This document shows, in pieces, positions 1 to 8,093 of a DNA stretch of 64,000 bases. Positions within the stretch are counted from its first letter, which is position 1. Every line of letters begins with the position of its first letter. The notes below the pieces were generated by a model, which saw nothing but the letters and a program-made list of their open reading frames with translations, searched no databases and was not told the origin of the DNA. A program made the position numbers and the translations under genes. The DNA is taken from positions 62,001-126,000 of the forward strand of contig DEQO01000055.1 in assembly GCA_002360495.1 (NCBI GenBank), given 5' to 3'. Source of the DNA: Flavobacteriales bacterium UBA3364 (lineage in GTDB: Bacteria; Bacteroidota; Bacteroidia; Flavobacteriales_F; PHOS-HE28).

Positions 1-1263
1 GGCAAGTGGCTCATCGCCATCTGTGCCGTGGTGCTTATCGGCTTGTTCCTCCCATGGACGCAGAACATCCGCGCCCGCGGCACCTTGACCAGCCTCTCGC
101 CCGATCAGCGTCCGCAGACCATCCACGCCATCATACCCGGGCGTATCGAGGAATGGTTCGTCCAAGAAGGCCAGCTCGTGCAGAAGGGCGACACCATCCT
201 TCGCTTGAGCGAGGTGAAGCCGGAGTACTTCGACCCGAAGCTGCTGGACCGCACGCAGGAGCAGATCACCGCCAAGGTACTCACCAGCAGGAGCTACGAG
301 GAGAAGGTGCACGCCCTCGATGCCCAGATCGACGCGCTCTCAGGCAGCCTTCGGATCAAGCTCGAACAGGCCCAGAACAAGATCCAGCAGGCGCGCTACA
401 AGCTGCAGAGCGACAGCATCCGCGTGGTGGCCGCCGAGCTGGAGATCAAGGTGGCCGATGAGCAGCTCTCGCGCGGCGAACAGCAGTTCAAGGAAGGGCT
501 CGTCAGCAAGGTGGAGCTCGAGCGCAGGCAGGTGGCGCAGCAGCGGGCCAACGCCACGCTCATCGATGCGCGCAACAAGAAGCTCGATGCGCGCAACGAA
601 TTGCTCAACGCGCAACTGGAGATCAACGGCATCCGCAACGATTACCGCGACAAGCTGAGCAAGGCCGAGAGCGAGAAGTTCGCCAGCATGAGCCAGATGT
701 ACACGACCGAGGCCGAGGTGAGCAAGATGCAGGTGGACCTGGCGAACTACACCGTTCGCGCAGGCAACTACTACGTGACTGCGCCGCAACAGGGCTACAT
801 CACCAAGGCGGTGGTCACCGGCGTGGGCGAGACCGTGAAGGAGGGCGATGATCTGGTTAGCGTGATGCCCGCGCGTTTCGACCTGGCCGTGGAGATGTAC
901 GTGCGCCCCATGGACATGCCGTTGATCACCAAGGGCCAGAAGGTGCGCTTCATGTTCGACGGCTGGCCGAGCATCGTGTTCAGTGGCTGGCCCAACAACA
1001 GCTACGGCACCTTCGGCGGCGAGGTGGTGGCCATCGACAACTTCATCAGCTCCAATGGCAAGTACCGCATCCTGGTCGGTCCCGACAAGAATGACCAGCC
1101 ATGGCCTGTGGCCTTGCGCGTGGGCGGCGGCGCGGTGGGCTTCGCGCTGATGAGCAACGTGCCCATCTGGTACGAGCTGTGGCGGCAGGCCAATGGCTTC
1201 CCACCGGACCTGTACACCGATGTGGAACCGGTGAGCACGAAAGACGATCAGAAGATCAGATGA
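1..1263 (+). CDS. HlyD-family membrane fusion protein (5' truncated by window edge)
   Basis: The reading frame is open from base 1, so the true start lies upstream; 420 residues are visible. A hydrophobic inner-membrane anchor occupies about residues 3-19. A barrel-sandwich (lipoyl-like) half follows, then a long charged coiled coil (about residues 85-240), the returning sandwich half, and a beta-barrel region containing MPLITKGQKVRF. This is the architecture of periplasmic adaptor proteins that link an inner-membrane pump to an outer-membrane channel. The next gene is a TolC-type channel that overlaps or nearly abuts it, so the two probably form one export system. The inner-membrane pump (probably an ABC transporter) would lie upstream of the window. 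The exported substrate cannot be told from the sequence. Confidence 0.88.
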   Translation, partial: GKWLIAICAVVLIGLFLPWTQNIRARGTLTSLSPDQRPQTIHAIIPGRIEEWFVQEGQLVQKGDTILRLSEVKPEYFDPKLLDRTQEQITAKVLTSRSYEEKVHALDAQIDALSGSLRIKLEQAQNKIQQARYKLQSDSIRVVAAELEIKVADEQLSRGEQQFKEGLVSKVELERRQVAQQRANATLIDARNKKLDARNELLNAQLEINGIRNDYRDKLSKAESEKFASMSQMYTTEAEVSKMQVDLANYTVRAGNYYVTAPQQGYITKAVVTGVGETVKEGDDLVSVMPARFDLAVEMYVRPMDMPLITKGQKVRFMFDGWPSIVFSGWPNNSYGTFGGEVVAIDNFISSNGKYRILVGPDKNDQPWPVALRVGGGAVGFALMSNVPIWYELWRQANGFPPDLYTDVEPVSTKDDQKIR

Positions 1264-1277
1264 TCAGAGGATCAGAA
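1246..1277 (+). repeat. Four tandem 8-bp repeats (GATCAGAN) across a gene junction
   Basis: Four consecutive units GATCAGAA, GATCAGAT, GATCAGAG and GATCAGAA cover the last codons and the stop of the HlyD-like gene and the region just before the TolC-like start. The unit length is not a multiple of three, so gain or loss of a copy would shift the HlyD C-terminus and the spacing to the next gene. Confidence 0.85.
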
Positions 1278-1283
1278 TATGGA

Positions 1284-2726
1284 ATGAATGTGCTGACCAG
1301 GAACACTGGTGGCGATCCTGTGAGTGGACTCCTTGCTGCATTCGCGTTCCTTGTCGCGTCGATCACCAGCGCCCAGCTCCCTCCCACCCTCACGCGCGAC
1401 GCTTTCGTGCGCATCGTGCTGGACAACCATCCCATGGCCCGCCAGGCGGCGCTCAGGCCGGAGCTCGGGGAGGCCACGGTGCGCAGCGCGCGTGGCGGCT
1501 TTGACCCGGTGGCCAGCGCGAACTATGACGAGAAGAAGTTCGATGACAAGAACTACTTCCAGCTCTTCGACGCGGGCCTCAAGGTGCCAACGTGGTACGG
1601 CATAGAACTTTTCGCGGGGTTCCAAGAGAATAGCGGTGAGCTGCTCGATCCACAATCCTTCACACCGGATGACGGCCTCCTGAAGGTGGGCGGGCAGATC
1701 AGTTTGGGACAGGGCCTCTTCATCGACCAGCGACGTGCAACGCTGAAGAGGTCGCAAGCCTACCAGCGTGCGACACAAGCCGAGCAGGAACAGATGCTGA
1801 ACGACCTTCTGCTGCATGCGCTGAACGACCACACGGATTGGGTGGCGGCCTACCGCGCGGTGGAAGTAGCCGATGCCGCCGTAGGACTCGCCAGTATCCG
1901 CCTCGAGGCGGTGCGCGGATCCTGGCGCGGCGGCGACCGTCCGGCGATCGATACGTTGGAGGCCTTCCTCCAATTGCAGGATCGCCAGATGCGCCAGCAG
2001 CAGGCGGAGCTCAACTTCCGCAATGCGGGACTGCGCCTCAGCAACCACTTGTGGAACGCCGCGCAGCAACCGCTCGAACTGCAACCCGATGTGGTGCCCG
2101 ACCCTCTCGACCTCGTCTCGCCCGCCACATTCCAGCTGCCCGATACCGCCATCGCATTCGCCGTGGCCAACCATCCGCTGCTCGCACAGGCCGGCGCGCG
2201 CATCGATCAGCTGGAGATCGACCGGCGCCTGCGAAGCGAGTTCCTGAAGCCCGAACTGGACCTCAGGTACCAATGGTTGGGTGATGGTGCCGCGATAACG
2301 AACGAGGGCAGCACCAGCTTGCTGGGAGAGGGCTACCAGTTCGGCGTTGGCTTTCAGGTTCCCTTGTTCCTGCGACGGGAGCGGGGCGAGCTGTCCATGG
2401 CCAAACTGCGATTGACCGACGCGAACTTCGGGCTGGAGCGCGACCGCCTGCGCATCCGCAACCGGATCGGCGAACGGGTGAACGACATCAACGTCTTCGC
2501 CGCTCAGGTCCAACTGGGTGCCGACATGGTGGTGAACAACGAGCGCCTGCTCGCCGGGGAGAACCAGCGCTTCAGCGCCGGGGAAAGCTCCCTTTTCCTG
2601 GTGAACGCACGCGAGGTGCCCTTGATCGATGCGCGCATCCGTCAGGTGGACCTGGAGGCACGCCTGCGCAAGGCGTACTTCAGTCTGGACCATGAAGCGG
2701 GAACACTTTGGCGGGTTTGGCGTTAA
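1284..2726 (+). CDS. TolC-family outer-membrane efflux protein
   Basis: The protein has 480 residues. A signal peptide ends near Ala-Gln (SITSAQ) and is followed by the long alternating helical segments of outer-membrane efflux proteins, including the repeated ..FRNAGLRLSNHL.. and ..ARIRQVDLEARLRKAY.. helices. Such proteins form trimeric barrels with a periplasmic tunnel that docks on HlyD-type adaptors. The start at 1284 gives a compact signal peptide. An ATG at 1260 overlaps the upstream stop (ATGA) and would add eight residues; both starts are plausible. The gene directly follows the adaptor gene, which supports a tripartite exporter. Confidence 0.88.
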   Translation: MNVLTRNTGGDPVSGLLAAFAFLVASITSAQLPPTLTRDAFVRIVLDNHPMARQAALRPELGEATVRSARGGFDPVASANYDEKKFDDKNYFQLFDAGLKVPTWYGIELFAGFQENSGELLDPQSFTPDDGLLKVGGQISLGQGLFIDQRRATLKRSQAYQRATQAEQEQMLNDLLLHALNDHTDWVAAYRAVEVADAAVGLASIRLEAVRGSWRGGDRPAIDTLEAFLQLQDRQMRQQQAELNFRNAGLRLSNHLWNAAQQPLELQPDVVPDPLDLVSPATFQLPDTAIAFAVANHPLLAQAGARIDQLEIDRRLRSEFLKPELDLRYQWLGDGAAITNEGSTSLLGEGYQFGVGFQVPLFLRRERGELSMAKLRLTDANFGLERDRLRIRNRIGERVNDINVFAAQVQLGADMVVNNERLLAGENQRFSAGESSLFLVNAREVPLIDARIRQVDLEARLRKAYFSLDHEAGTLWRVWR

Positions 2727-2731
2727 TGAAT

Positions 2732-2751
2732 AGGAACGAGCAGGAACGAGC
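2732..2751 (+). repeat. Direct duplication of a 10-bp unit immediately before a start codon
   Basis: AGGAACGAGC occurs twice head to tail, and the second copy ends one base before the ATG at 2752. Each copy carries an AGGA that could act as a ribosome-binding sequence, which is uncommon in this window. Confidence 0.8.
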
Positions 2752-3066
2752 ATGATCCACGTCACATTCCAGACCCGCACGGTGGCGGCAGCAGAGAAAC
2801 TTGCCGCCCACCTGATGGAGAAGCATCTGCTGCTGTTCCCCACGATGGACACGGACCATGAGGAACTCCTCTGGGCCGGGGGCAAATTGACCCGCACCAG
2901 CCAGTTGCTTCTGCAGGGCATGACCAAGGCGCTGCTCTACCGGGAACTCGAGCGCGAAGCGATGTCACTTCTGGGCCACGATCTGGTGCGCATGCATGCA
3001 GTACCGGTCACCAACATGGACCCCGAGGCGCAGCGCCAGCTGCTCGAGCAGACCGCCAAAGTGTGA
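2752..3066 (+). CDS. Small CutA/PII-like protein
   Basis: The protein has 104 residues and no signal peptide. The order of elements resembles the CutA1 (divalent-cation tolerance) fold: an N-terminal strand (IHVTFQTR), a helix in which residues are scanned as AAEKLAAHLMEKH, a middle block with WAGGKLTRTSQ (CutA proteins typically have a W..GK/E.. turn here) and a late HAVPVTNMDP strand (CutA proteins have a ..P.l.v.PV... strand). Similarity is only at motif level, so the assignment is tentative. The gene sits between the TolC-like gene and a TPR gene on the same strand, with five bases to the next ATG, so it is probably cotranscribed. CutA proteins form trimers of unsettled function. Confidence 0.45.
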   Translation: MIHVTFQTRTVAAAEKLAAHLMEKHLLLFPTMDTDHEELLWAGGKLTRTSQLLLQGMTKALLYRELEREAMSLLGHDLVRMHAVPVTNMDPEAQRQLLEQTAKV

Positions 3067-3071
3067 GATCC

Positions 3072-4307
3072 ATGCAACGCGCAGCCCTTCTGCCGCTCAT
3101 ACTTACGGCCGCGCTTACGGCTGTTGGACAGATCAACAATCGCCTGGAGTCCATCCAACTGATACAGCAGGGCGACATGCAAGTGCGCCTGGGCAACAGT
3201 GAACAGGCGTTGCTCTCGTACACCAATGCCATCCAGAAGGACATGGCGTTCGCTGATGCGTACATGAAACGCGGCGCTCTGCTCAGCCGGCTGGGCCAGT
3301 ACACCCAGGCGTTGTCCGACATGGACCGCGCGCTGGAATTGAACCCGTACAGCGAATACATCCACGACCGGAGGGCCAAGGTGAAGATCCTGGCGAATGA
3401 TGTGAAGGGCGCCGTGGACGATCTCGATCGGGCCGTTTCCATGGACCCCTACAACAACCTGCTGCGCGAAAGCCGCATCGATGCGCTCATCGCGCAAGGG
3501 GAGACGGACAAGGCGATCGCCGAACTGGATACCCTACTGAAGCGCTCGCCCGGGGATGTGCTGCTGCTTCTCAAGAAAGGGACCACGTTCCTCGAGAGCG
3601 GCGACGCGGTGATGGCGATGGGGATGTTCGATCGCGCGCTCGAGGTATCTCCCCGACTGGCCATCGTGCATGACCTGCGCGGCGTGTCCCTGATGCGCCA
3701 ACAGCGCTGGACGGAAGCTCTTTCCGCATTGGACCAGGCCATCACCATCGATGAGAGCTTCGACCTGGCCTGGTACAACCGCGGCCTGGTACATCGCAAA
3801 CTCGGCCACACGGAAGCATCACGGGCGGACATGGACATGGCGCTACAACTGGCCCAGGACAAGCCCCACATGTTCTTCCAACGCGCCTTGTGCCGCAAGC
3901 GGAACGGCGACCTGTCCGGAGCCAGGGACGACTACGACAAGGCCTTGGAACTCGCGCCGGATTACCTGGAGGCACAATACAACCGGGCCTTCGTTCGCAA
4001 GCAGTTGGGGGACCACGCGGGCGCCTTCGCCGATGTGGACAAGGCTCTCGCCCTATCGCCGGACGACCCTGATGCCTGGACCATGAAGGGCAGCCTGCAC
4101 CTGCTGTACGGTGAGTACAATGATGCCATCGAGCACTTCGACCGGGCCATCGGACTCAGCGCCGATCATGCGAACGCGCTGTACAACCGTGGCCTCTCCT
4201 ACCACATGACCTACCAGCCTTTGCGCGGGTGCGAGGATATGCGTCGCGCATCGGAGATGGGGTCGCAGAAAGCGGCCGACGCCTTGACCTACTTCTGTTC
4301 GTTCTGA
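3072..4307 (+). CDS. Exported tetratricopeptide-repeat protein
   Basis: The protein has 411 residues. A signal peptide (MQRAALLPLILTAALTAVGQ) precedes about eleven TPR units of 34 residues that fill the rest of the chain; typical repeats read ALSDMDRALELNPYS and ARDDYDKALELAPDY. The last unit is Sel1-like (GCEDMRRASEMGSQKAADAL). TPR solenoids bind partner proteins, and the signal peptide places this one in the periplasm or at the outer membrane. I chose the ATG at 3072 over an earlier in-frame GTG because it begins the signal peptide exactly. No catalytic domain is visible, and the partner is unknown. Confidence 0.85.
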   Translation: MQRAALLPLILTAALTAVGQINNRLESIQLIQQGDMQVRLGNSEQALLSYTNAIQKDMAFADAYMKRGALLSRLGQYTQALSDMDRALELNPYSEYIHDRRAKVKILANDVKGAVDDLDRAVSMDPYNNLLRESRIDALIAQGETDKAIAELDTLLKRSPGDVLLLLKKGTTFLESGDAVMAMGMFDRALEVSPRLAIVHDLRGVSLMRQQRWTEALSALDQAITIDESFDLAWYNRGLVHRKLGHTEASRADMDMALQLAQDKPHMFFQRALCRKRNGDLSGARDDYDKALELAPDYLEAQYNRAFVRKQLGDHAGAFADVDKALALSPDDPDAWTMKGSLHLLYGEYNDAIEHFDRAIGLSADHANALYNRGLSYHMTYQPLRGCEDMRRASEMGSQKAADALTYFCSF

Positions 4308-4326
4308 ACCGCGGAAGCACTTCAGA

Positions 4327-4848
4327 ATGGAGCACTTCATTTCCACGCACGGCCCGCAGATCATTGAGACGGCGATCGCCTTGATCGTCTTCATCGCCAT
4401 CCGCTATGGCGTGCGATACGCCAAGCAGGCCATGGTGGTGAAGGCCATGGCCAAGTCCAGCGAATCCAGGGAAGTCGGCCGCATCGTCGATCTGCTATTG
4501 ATGCTCGTCGCGGGCGTGGTCTTCACTGCGATCTGGGGAGTGAAGCAGAGCGAGCTGCTGATCTTCGCCACCTCTGTCATCACCGTATTGGGCATCGGCT
4601 TCTTCGCCGAGATGTCGATCCTCTCGAACATCACCGCTTTCCTCGTGCTCTTCTTCCAACACCCCGTGAAGGTCGGCGACCGCATCATGATCAACGACGG
4701 CACGGCGGACATCGAGGGTGAACTGGTCGACCTCACTTACTTCTTCGCGCACATCCGCAAGGACAGCGGCAGCACGGTGACCATCCCGAATGCCGTGCTA
4801 CTGAAAAGCCCGTTCACGATCACCCCTTCCGGACCACCAGGAAAATGA
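4327..4848 (+). CDS. Small MscS-family mechanosensitive channel
   Basis: The protein has 173 residues. Transmembrane helices lie at about residues 11-28, 57-75 and 79-108. The third runs through GIGFFAEMSILSNITAF, the position of the pore helix in MscS. A beta domain follows: HPVKVGDRIMI, then GELVDLTYFFAHIR and TVTIPNAVLLKSP, which are characteristic MscS blocks. The protein stops soon after this, so it lacks the C-terminal alpha/beta vestibule of full-length MscS (about 286 residues in E. coli). Such minimal homologues are common. It likely gates on membrane tension to relieve osmotic stress. It starts 19 bases after the TPR gene and may share its transcript. Confidence 0.8.
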   Translation: MEHFISTHGPQIIETAIALIVFIAIRYGVRYAKQAMVVKAMAKSSESREVGRIVDLLLMLVAGVVFTAIWGVKQSELLIFATSVITVLGIGFFAEMSILSNITAFLVLFFQHPVKVGDRIMINDGTADIEGELVDLTYFFAHIRKDSGSTVTIPNAVLLKSPFTITPSGPPGK

Positions 4849-4991
4849 CCCCTAGCCTACCTCCGGAGCTGACCTGATCACCAGTAAGCACTGGAGCAAA
4901 TAGAGTATCGGGCGGCCGACCGCCCCACGGCAAGACCTCCATGACGAAGCCCGAGCATGGAGATCATGGTCCGAACATTCGTACCTCGTTG

Positions 4992-4999
4992 TTCCTTTG
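4992..4999 (+). promoter_or_regulatory. Candidate -7 promoter element (TTCCTTTG)
   Basis: Seven of eight positions match the Bacteroidota -7 consensus TAnnTTTG. The element ends seven bases before the ATG at 5007, so transcription would begin at or next to the start codon. Confidence 0.5.
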
Positions 5000-5006
5000 A
5001 ACGGTC

Positions 5007-5360
5007 ATGCGCATCATCTACCACCTCGGTACCTGCACCACCTGCCAAGCCATCCTCAAGACCATTCCGAACTTGAAGAGTTTCACCTTGCGCGAGATCA
5101 AGGGCGACCCGATCACCGCCGAGGAGTTGGACCACATGAAGAAGCTCGTGGGCAGCTATGGGGCGCTTTTTAGCCGGGTGGCACTGAAATACCGCGCGCT
5201 CGGATTGAACACGAAGAAGCTCACCGAGAAAGACTATCGCAAGTACATGCTTCAGGAGTACACCTTCCTCAAACGGCCGGTGATGATCGTCGATGAGGTG
5301 ATCCTGATCGGTAATGCACCGAAGGTGCGGCAGGCCATGGTTGAGTTAGCGAGTAACTAG
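5007..5360 (+). CDS. ArsC/Spx-family thioredoxin-fold protein
   Basis: The protein has 117 residues. The N-terminus reads YHLGTCTTCQAILK, which puts a Cys-X-X-Cys pair (C10, C13) where ArsC-family reductases have their catalytic cysteine. The C-terminal block FLKRPVMIVDEVILIGN is the family's conserved K-R-P loop. ArsC itself reduces arsenate with glutathione and glutaredoxin, but many family members (YffB, Spx) do not. No arsenic-resistance genes are nearby, so arsenate reductase should not be assumed; a general thiol-redox role is as likely. The gene appears monocistronic and converges on the dioxygenase gene with a six-base gap. Confidence 0.75.
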   Translation: MRIIYHLGTCTTCQAILKTIPNLKSFTLREIKGDPITAEELDHMKKLVGSYGALFSRVALKYRALGLNTKKLTEKDYRKYMLQEYTFLKRPVMIVDEVILIGNAPKVRQAMVELASN

Positions 5361-5366
5361 ACCAGC

Positions 5367-6419
5367 CTAGAACTCCTTTCGCGCCGTCATCATCTTGCAC
5401 TGGCGATACACCCCATTCGCGTTGGTCACAGTAAGCTGATAGACGTAGTTGCCAGAAGCGATGTCCAACGCATCCACGTCCACATGCACCGCATGGTCCC
5501 CTGCCTGAAGGCCCGGTCGCTGGATCGTGGCCGCCCGTTTCCCCGATGTGTCGAACAGCTCGATCATTATGTCGGCCGGGTTGGTCAATTTCACCGGTAT
5601 CGCCGTGCTCCCGTAGTAAGGGTTCGGGTAGTTCTGCCCCAGCTTGAACTGGCCACCGGTCTCCGGTTCCAGAGCGAGAAGACCGGTATTCACGCTGCCG
5701 GAACCCTGTATCGTGGCTTCCAGGAACGAGTCGTACTCGCCGGTGGCCTCGTTGTAGTTGAGCGAACATTCCTGCAAGGCATAGTTGCTGCCGAAGATGC
5801 CGTCTTGCGATGGGCTCAGTGGATCGGCACCCCAAGTGGTGTATGGGTCCACTGAGGTGAGTAACGCGTTCTTCGCTGCAGTAGGATAGCAGAACTGGGA
5901 GGTCACCTGCAACATGGAGTTGAGGTAGACCTGGAAATGGATATGACAAGTGCGGCCAGGATACCAGCCCGGGAACTTGGTGAGGAACTCCACCTCGCCG
6001 TTGGCATCTGTCATCTGGATGCCTCGAAGAAAGCGAGCGTTAGTGTGGTTCTGCTGCCCGGAGTGTGCATTGGTGGTGTAGCCGCTGTAGTAGCCGTCCG
6101 CGTTGCAGTGCCAAATGTCGACCCGACAGTTCTGCATGGGCAGGCAGTTCGAGCTGCCGACGATGCGCAGCCGTACGCGATGATCGGCACCAAGCTGCTC
6201 CTCCCGGATGTCCGAACGGAAGTAGGTCTCGTTCCCGCTCAAGTCCAATGGATATGGGCCGGCCGTTTCCGAGGGGATCAATGCACACCCACCGCCCGGC
6301 ATTGGCTGCGGTAACGGGCCATCGTCATGCGCCTCCAATGGGTGGCCGTGCGAAGCGCCGGGCAACATGGTGAGAAGACCGGCGGCGCCGGAGAGTCTGA
6401 GGAAGTCCTTGCGTTCCAT
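5367..6419 (-). CDS. Secreted intradiol ring-cleavage dioxygenase with T9SS sorting tail
   Basis: The protein has 350 residues. The N-terminus (MERKDFLRLSGAAGLLTMLP) looks like an export signal, followed by the intradiol dioxygenase core. The four expected non-haem Fe(III) ligands can be seen: a tyrosine in ADGYYSGYT, a tyrosine in FPGWYPGRTCH, and the two histidines of CHIHFQV. The conserved arginine between them is also present. Known enzymes of the family cleave catechols or protocatechuate between the hydroxyls. The last 80 or so residues (LGQNYPNPYYGST onward, ending YRQCKMM) are a type IX secretion sorting domain, so the enzyme is probably secreted or surface-bound. I chose the start at 6419 because upstream codons do not read as protein. 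The substrate is unknown. Confidence 0.85.
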   Translation of the reverse strand: MERKDFLRLSGAAGLLTMLPGASHGHPLEAHDDGPLPQPMPGGGCALIPSETAGPYPLDLSGNETYFRSDIREEQLGADHRVRLRIVGSSNCLPMQNCRVDIWHCNADGYYSGYTTNAHSGQQNHTNARFLRGIQMTDANGEVEFLTKFPGWYPGRTCHIHFQVYLNSMLQVTSQFCYPTAAKNALLTSVDPYTTWGADPLSPSQDGIFGSNYALQECSLNYNEATGEYDSFLEATIQGSGSVNTGLLALEPETGGQFKLGQNYPNPYYGSTAIPVKLTNPADIMIELFDTSGKRAATIQRPGLQAGDHAVHVDVDALDIASGNYVYQLTVTNANGVYRQCKMMTARKEF

Positions 6420-6606
6420 GAGGGTTCTTGTGTTACAGATGACACGGGCCGCAGCCACTTGATCTCGTGGGTACAAGTTGCATCCGGTCCGAACCCTTGT
6501 CGCAGGAATTCGACGTACCGTAGAATGCCCCCAGCAGACCAGGGTGGAATGGCGATGGATGGCCCATGTGCGGATCATGGTTCGCAACCTAGCGTCATGC
6601 ACCCCG

Positions 6607-6614
6607 TATTTTTA
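6607..6614 (+). promoter_or_regulatory. Candidate -7 element for rpoN (TATTTTTA)
   Basis: TATTTTTA differs from TAnnTTTG at one base and ends seven bases before the rpoN ATG at 6622. This placement predicts a leaderless or nearly leaderless rpoN transcript. Confidence 0.45.
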
Positions 6615-6621
6615 CCCCACG

Positions 6622-8085
6622 ATGCTGAAACAAGGCCTTTTCCAGAAGCTGCAGCAGAAACTGTCACCGCAGCAGATCCAATTGATGAAGCTGTTGCAGG
6701 TGCCCACCGTGGAACTGGAGCAACGCATCAAGCAAGAAATGGAGGAGAATCCTGCCTTGGAAGAGGGGGAAGATCATGCCGAAGAGCAGGAGCCAACGGA
6801 AGAGCAAGCCATCTCCGACAGTCAGGAGAGCGAGGGGAACGAGGAGAATGAGCGGGATGATTTCGATATGAGCGACTATTTCCAGGATGACGACACCCCG
6901 GACTACAAGCTGAGCGTGAAGAACAGCGGCCCCGATGAAGAGGACCGTGAAATGCCCCTTGCCGGTGGGACCACCTTCCAGGACGCGATGAAGGCACAAC
7001 TTTCCCTGCGTGACACCGATGATCGCCTGGCCCTGCTTGCGGAACACCTGATCGGAAACTTGGACGAGGACGGCTACCTGCGCCGTGATCTTGATTCCAT
7101 CGTCAACGACCTTGCCTTCACCCAGAACGTGATCTGCGACAAGGCCGAACTGGCCAAGGCCTTGAAAGAACTGCAATCCCTGGACCCGGCCGGAGTGGCC
7201 GCGCGCGACCTGCGGGAATGCCTGCTGCTGCAAGTGGACCGCCTCCCGCATAGCCTGGAGCAACGCGTGGCGCACGAGATCCTCGACAAGAATTTCGAGG
7301 CCTTCAGCAAAAAGCACTACGACCGCATCCTGGACCGCCTGGAGATCGATGAGGAAGCACTGAAAGGTGCGATCGATCTGATCGTCCACCTGAACCCGAA
7401 ACCGGGAAACACGATGCGGGAGACCGACAAGCCCGCGCAGGAGATCATCCCTGATTTCGCCGTGATGGCCATAGACGGGCAACTGGAACTGTCCCTGAAC
7501 GGACGCAATGCTCCCGAGCTCCGCATCAGCCGCACCTACCGCGAGATGATCCAGGAGTACAGCCGGAACAAGAAGGACAAGGACCAGCGTGAGGCCCTTC
7601 AATTCATCAAGCAGAAACTGGACAGCGCCAAGTGGTTCATCGACGCCATCAAGCAGCGTCAGAACACCCTGTTGGTGACCATGGAGGCCATCATGGAACA
7701 CCAGCGCGAGTTCTTCCTTTCCGGCGACGAGACCAAGTTGAAGCCGATGATCCTGAAGGACATCGCCGAACGCGTGGGGCTTGACATCAGCACGATCAGC
7801 CGCGTGGCCAACAGCAAGTACGTGCAAACGAACTACGGCACCTTCCTGCTGAAGTTCTTCTTCAGCGAGAGCCTCACCAACGATGCCGGTGAGGAAGTGA
7901 GTACACGCGAGGTGAAGAAGATCCTGAAGGATGCCATCGAGGCCGAGGAAAAACGCAAGCCGCTCACCGATGACGAACTCACCGCGCTGCTCACCAGCAA
8001 GGGTTACAACATCGCGCGTCGGACCGTGGCGAAATACAGAGAGCAGCTGAACATCCCTGTGGCACGACTGCGCAAGGAACTCTGA
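6622..8085 (+). CDS. rpoN: RNA polymerase sigma-54 factor
   Basis: The protein has 487 residues. Region I is the glutamine- and leucine-rich start (LFQKLQQKLSPQQIQLMKLL), ending in EQEMEENPALEE-type sequence. Region II is acidic (about residues 45-110). The core-binding region follows, then the DNA-binding region III with the ISTISRVANSKYVQT helix-turn-helix-like element and the RpoN box (ARRTVAKYRE) near the C-terminus. Sigma-54 directs polymerase to -24/-12 promoters and needs an ATP-driven enhancer-binding protein, none of which lies in this window. The ATG at 6622 begins exactly at the conserved region I; upstream in-frame codons do not look coding. Confidence 0.97.
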   Translation: MLKQGLFQKLQQKLSPQQIQLMKLLQVPTVELEQRIKQEMEENPALEEGEDHAEEQEPTEEQAISDSQESEGNEENERDDFDMSDYFQDDDTPDYKLSVKNSGPDEEDREMPLAGGTTFQDAMKAQLSLRDTDDRLALLAEHLIGNLDEDGYLRRDLDSIVNDLAFTQNVICDKAELAKALKELQSLDPAGVAARDLRECLLLQVDRLPHSLEQRVAHEILDKNFEAFSKKHYDRILDRLEIDEEALKGAIDLIVHLNPKPGNTMRETDKPAQEIIPDFAVMAIDGQLELSLNGRNAPELRISRTYREMIQEYSRNKKDKDQREALQFIKQKLDSAKWFIDAIKQRQNTLLVTMEAIMEHQREFFLSGDETKLKPMILKDIAERVGLDISTISRVANSKYVQTNYGTFLLKFFFSESLTNDAGEEVSTREVKKILKDAIEAEEKRKPLTDDELTALLTSKGYNIARRTVAKYREQLNIPVARLRKEL

Positions 8086-8093
8086 GCGGCCGT

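Noticed and set aside
1272..2927. 551-codon open frame on the minus strand
   Set aside because: It is antisense to the TolC-like gene, reads as biased low-information protein and has no motif; high GC produces such frames.
5007..5360. Arsenate resistance gene
   Set aside because: The thioredoxin-fold protein has the family's Cys but no ars genes are near, and many relatives do not reduce arsenate.
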